Shown here: piece by piece, positions 5,992-8,402 of the stretch
Layout: each line of letters starts with the position of its first letter
Numbering within the stretch: position 1 is the stretch's first letter
NCBI GenBank assembly: GCA_947462945.1
Contig: CANHTE010000038.1
Location: forward strand, 1-8,402
Reading direction: 5' to 3'
Length of the DNA: 8,402 nucleotides
Source of the DNA: Acetobacteraceae bacterium
GTDB lineage: Bacteria > Pseudomonadota > Alphaproteobacteria > Acetobacterales > Acetobacteraceae
Program-made: the position numbers and the translations under genes
Notes under the pieces: generated by a model
Seen by the model: the letters and a program-made list of their open reading frames with translations, nothing else
What the model was told of the DNA's origin: nothing
The model's database searches: none

Positions 5992-6945
5992 ATGCTGAAC
6001 CGCCGCCATCTGCTGGCCATGCCTGCCCTTCTGGCCACGCCAGCCAGCGCGCAAGAGTGGCGGCCGGACCGACAGCTCACCATGATCGTCGCCTTCGCGG
6101 CCGGGGGCGGGACAGACCTTGCCGCGCGCACCATCGCCCGCTTCATGGAGCGCGATCTCGGCCAACCGGTCGTGGTGATGAACCGCCCGGGCGCGGGCGG
6201 CGAGATCGGCTTCACCGAACTGGCCCGCGCGCGGCCCGATGGGCTGACCATCGGCTTCATCAACACGCCGCATATCGTAACCCTGCCGATCGAGCGGCGC
6301 ACCCGATTCCGACTCGAGGATTTCTCGCTGATCGGCAATATCGTGGATGATCCGGGCGGCATCTGGGTGCGCGCCGACTCGCCCATCCGCGACTTCGCCG
6401 CCTTGCTCGCAGCCGCCCGCGCCCAGCCGGAGAGTATCGGCTATGGCACCACCGGCGTGGGTTCGGATGATCATTTGGCCATGCTGGCGCTGGAGCGCAA
6501 ATCCGGCGCGCGCTTCCTGCATGTGCCCTTCGGCGGCTCGGCCCAGGTCAAGCAGAACCTGATGTCCCGCGCCATTCCCGTGGGGGTGATGAATGTGGCC
6601 GAAGGCATCGCCGAGATGCGCCAGGGCGTGCTGCGGCCCCTGGCCCAGATGGGCAGCACCCGCTGGGCGCCACTGGCCGAGGTGCCGACCCTGCGGGAGA
6701 TGGGTTTTGACGTGGTGGAGGGCTCGATGCGTGGCATGGCCGCACCCGCGGGCCTGCCGCCCGAGGTGCTGGCGCGCCTCGCCCTCTCGGTCCAGCGCAC
6801 CGTGGCGGATGCGGATTTCCAGGCCAGCGCCGCACAGCAAAACCTGCCACTGCGCTTCCTGGCACCGGGCGATTACCTGACGGAGCTGGTTGCCCTGCGG
6901 CAGAACTATCAGGCGCTCTGGGACCAGCATCCCTGGCGGGAATGA
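5992..6945 (+). CDS. Bug/TctC-family periplasmic solute-binding protein
   Basis: Periplasmic substrate-binding protein of the tripartite tricarboxylate transporter (Bug) family, which captures small carboxylates or related metabolites; the ligand cannot be read from sequence. It has 317 residues, normal for the family. The N-terminus MLNRRHLLAMPALLATPASA is a signal peptide with likely cleavage after residue 20; the paired Arg could allow Tat export but the motif is incomplete. Family features: the strand and loop TMIVAFAAGGGTDLAAR (about 30-46), the NRPGAGGEIG motif near 62-71, YGTTGVGSDDHLA, and VPFGGSAQ. GGAG lies seven bases before the ATG. No TctA/TctB membrane genes are adjacent, so it is an orphan binding protein here. 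It is convergent with a hydroxy-acid dehydrogenase, which might act on a related carboxylate; that is speculation. Confidence 0.93.
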   Translation: MLNRRHLLAMPALLATPASAQEWRPDRQLTMIVAFAAGGGTDLAARTIARFMERDLGQPVVVMNRPGAGGEIGFTELARARPDGLTIGFINTPHIVTLPIERRTRFRLEDFSLIGNIVDDPGGIWVRADSPIRDFAALLAAARAQPESIGYGTTGVGSDDHLAMLALERKSGARFLHVPFGGSAQVKQNLMSRAIPVGVMNVAEGIAEMRQGVLRPLAQMGSTRWAPLAEVPTLREMGFDVVEGSMRGMAAPAGLPPEVLARLALSVQRTVADADFQASAAQQNLPLRFLAPGDYLTELVALRQNYQALWDQHPWRE

Positions 6946-6959
6946 CGCCAGCCCCGCCA
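6934..6959. terminator. Weak hairpin between convergent genes
   Basis: TGGCGGG (6934-6940) and CCCGCCA (6953-6959) form a perfect 7-bp stem with a 12-base loop that contains the TGA of the binding-protein gene. There is no T-tract on either side, and an alternative fold (TGGCG with CGCCA at 6946-6950) competes. It may help separate the two convergent transcripts. Confidence 0.3.
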
Positions 6960-6985
6960 CTCATCCAGAAGCAGGTCCGAAGCCC

Positions 6986-8149
6986 TCAAGCGCCCAGGTG
7001 GATGAGGCATTCCGGCGTGAGTTCCGCCAGGGAGTTCACGCCCAGCAGGGCCATGTTGCGCTCCAGCTCGCCCAGCAGCAGCGCGATGGCGCGGTCCACG
7101 CCCGGCTGACCGGCGACGGCCGCCGCATGCAGCATCGGCCGGCCGACGAACACGAAATGCGCGCCCAGCGCCAGCGCCTTCATCACATCCGTGCCGCGCC
7201 GGATGCCGCCATCCAGCATCACCGCCATGCCCTGCGAAGCGGCGGCGATTCCGGGCAGCACCCGCAGCGGACCGGCGGTTCCGTCCAACTGCCGCCCCCC
7301 GTGATTGCTGACGATGATGCCATCAGCCCCTTCGGATGCCGCGCGGGCCGCATCCTCGGGGTGCATAACACCCTTCACGATCAGCCAGCCGGGCCAGCGG
7401 CGGCGAATCAGCGCCAGGTGCTCCCAGTTCAGATGGTCCCGCGCGGTGAAGTCCCGCAGCACATTGCTGGCCAGGATGGGCGCGCCACGTTCGGCAAAGC
7501 TGTTCTCGAAATGCGGCATGCCATGCAGACGCCAGGTCTTGAGGAAGGTGTTCAAGGACCATCCGGGATGGGTGATGCCATCCAGCGCGAGGCGCAGCGA
7601 AGGGCGCAAGGGGGTGGAGAACCCGTTGCGGACGTTGTTCTCGCGATTGGGCAGCACGGCGGTATCCACCGTCAGCAGCAGCGTGCCGAAGCCGGCCGTC
7701 GCCACCCGGTCCACCAAGGCTTCCACGCGCGTCGCATCGCCGGGCAGATAGGCCTGGAACCAGGTGTCCGGATTGGCGGCGATCACCTCCTCCATACGGA
7801 TGAGTGAGGAGCCGGAGAGGATCATCGGCACATTGGCGGCGCGGGCGGCCTCGGTCAGCACGATGTCGCCGCGATAGGCGGCCAGCGCCGAGAGCCCCAT
7901 GGGCGCGATGCCGAAGGGCGCGGCCCATTCACGGTTGAAGATCGTGGCCTTGGTGCTGCGCTGGGATACATCGCGCAATACGCGCGGCACGAAGCCATAT
8001 TCGGTGAAGCTGCGCGCGCTGTCGGCCAGGGCGGCATTGCGCTCGGTGGCGCCCGCGACATAGCCGAAGATCGGCCGCGGCAGATGGCGGCGGGACATGA
8101 CCTCGAAATCATCGAGGCAAAGGGCGCGCTGGGCGATACGGGTGCTCAT
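6986..8149 (-). CDS. FMN-dependent alpha-hydroxy-acid dehydrogenase (LldD/MdlB-like)
   Basis: TIM-barrel flavoenzyme that oxidises an L-2-hydroxy acid (lactate, mandelate, glycolate or similar) to the 2-keto acid; bacterial relatives of this type usually pass electrons to the respiratory chain at the inner membrane. It has 387 residues, full length. Catalytic and flavin-site residues visible: Tyr30 in IFGYVAGA, APMGL (82-86), Gln132 and Tyr134 in WFQAY, Thr160 in LTVDTAV, Arg169 in NREN, Lys259 in LIVKGV, the proton-abstracting His283 and Arg286 in SNHGGRQLDG, and the FMN-phosphate region DGGIRRG (313-319) then GRP. The central stretch LDGITHPGWSL with HGMPHFEN recalls mandelate and lactate dehydrogenases, so substrate is left open. 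ATG at 8149 is chosen because about a dozen residues normally precede DDFEVMSRRHLP; no clear Shine-Dalgarno is seen before it. Confidence 0.94.
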   Translation of the reverse strand: MSTRIAQRALCLDDFEVMSRRHLPRPIFGYVAGATERNAALADSARSFTEYGFVPRVLRDVSQRSTKATIFNREWAAPFGIAPMGLSALAAYRGDIVLTEAARAANVPMILSGSSLIRMEEVIAANPDTWFQAYLPGDATRVEALVDRVATAGFGTLLLTVDTAVLPNRENNVRNGFSTPLRPSLRLALDGITHPGWSLNTFLKTWRLHGMPHFENSFAERGAPILASNVLRDFTARDHLNWEHLALIRRRWPGWLIVKGVMHPEDAARAASEGADGIIVSNHGGRQLDGTAGPLRVLPGIAAASQGMAVMLDGGIRRGTDVMKALALGAHFVFVGRPMLHAAAVAGQPGVDRAIALLLGELERNMALLGVNSLAELTPECLIHLGA

Positions 8150-8402
8150 GAGTCAGATTTGTAACGCTTGGTGCAGGTTGCGCCAGATGCGGCTTCTGAC
8201 AGTGGCCAATTATTTCGCTGGAAACGCCGCCGATCTGGCACGCGACGGAACCGCCGCGAAGAAAAAGACCAGTCCTCTCGCCCTCAAAACAGCCCGCGTG
8301 TTTCGTCGGGTTTCCTGGTCTCCCTTCGATCCTCTCCATGACGACTTATCGAAGGTGCAGGAAACTCAAGTTGCCTGCCGGGGTGCTCGAGGGGCTGGCT
8401 CC
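8150..8402. other. Upstream region of the hydroxy-acid dehydrogenase, no gene supported
   Basis: About 250 bases run to the window edge. A minus-strand frame (8109-8339) overlaps the dehydrogenase start and encodes a peptide I do not recognise. A + strand frame is open from about 8221 to the window end, including an ATG at 8338, and could be the start of a gene lying mostly beyond the edge, but it is too short to judge and has no clear Shine-Dalgarno. The dehydrogenase promoter should lie here; I found no convincing -35/-10 pair. Confidence 0.5.

Noticed and set aside
8109..8339. Minus-strand 76-codon open frame upstream of the hydroxy-acid dehydrogenase
   Set aside because: It overlaps the dehydrogenase start out of frame, and the peptide has no recognisable features; kept only as part of the intergenic description.

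Overview
The window is GC-rich, densely coding bacterial chromosome. It carries five complete genes, one partial gene and one separate regulator gene, arranged as ordinary housekeeping and accessory metabolism. The mix of an IscR-type Rrf2 regulator with a NifS-like cysteine desulfurase, a COG2945-type alpha/beta hydrolase beside them, an orphan Bug/TctC binding protein and GC-biased codons suggests an alphaproteobacterium, plausibly Acetobacteraceae (Roseomonas-like). This placement is inference; no rRNA or marker gene is present to prove it.

Left part (1-2190): the 3' portion of a membrane-anchored hybrid histidine kinase on the + strand (Cache-like sensor end, one visible membrane helix, HisKA, HATPase, two receiver domains). 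It meets a minus-strand operon head-on, and a small hairpin whose loop is the kinase stop codon probably ends transcription in both directions.

Centre (2188-4652, minus strand): iscR, then a cysteine desulfurase, then a creatininase-family amidohydrolase, with gaps of 24 and 14 bases, so very likely one operon. IscR would sense Fe-S status and control sulfur mobilisation. The creatininase is an unexpected passenger, and the sufBCDS genes that usually follow are not here. About 600 bases of less GC-rich, non-coding DNA (4653-5249) separate iscR from the divergently oriented alpha/beta hydrolase. This stretch holds a TATAAT-like element, a 52-base near-perfect palindrome and further potential stem-loops.

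Right part (5250-8402): the hydrolase ends at a clear rho-independent terminator. Next come a periplasmic Bug/TctC-type solute-binding protein (+) and, convergent to it, a flavin-dependent alpha-hydroxy-acid dehydrogenase of the LldD/MdlB type (minus). The last 250 bases have no gene I can support.

I see no CRISPR array, transposase, phage gene, tRNA or rRNA, and no convincing new defence or biosynthetic system. The most worthwhile oddities are the structured leader upstream of the hydrolase, the IscR with an inserted loop, and the creatininase inside the iscR-desulfurase operon.
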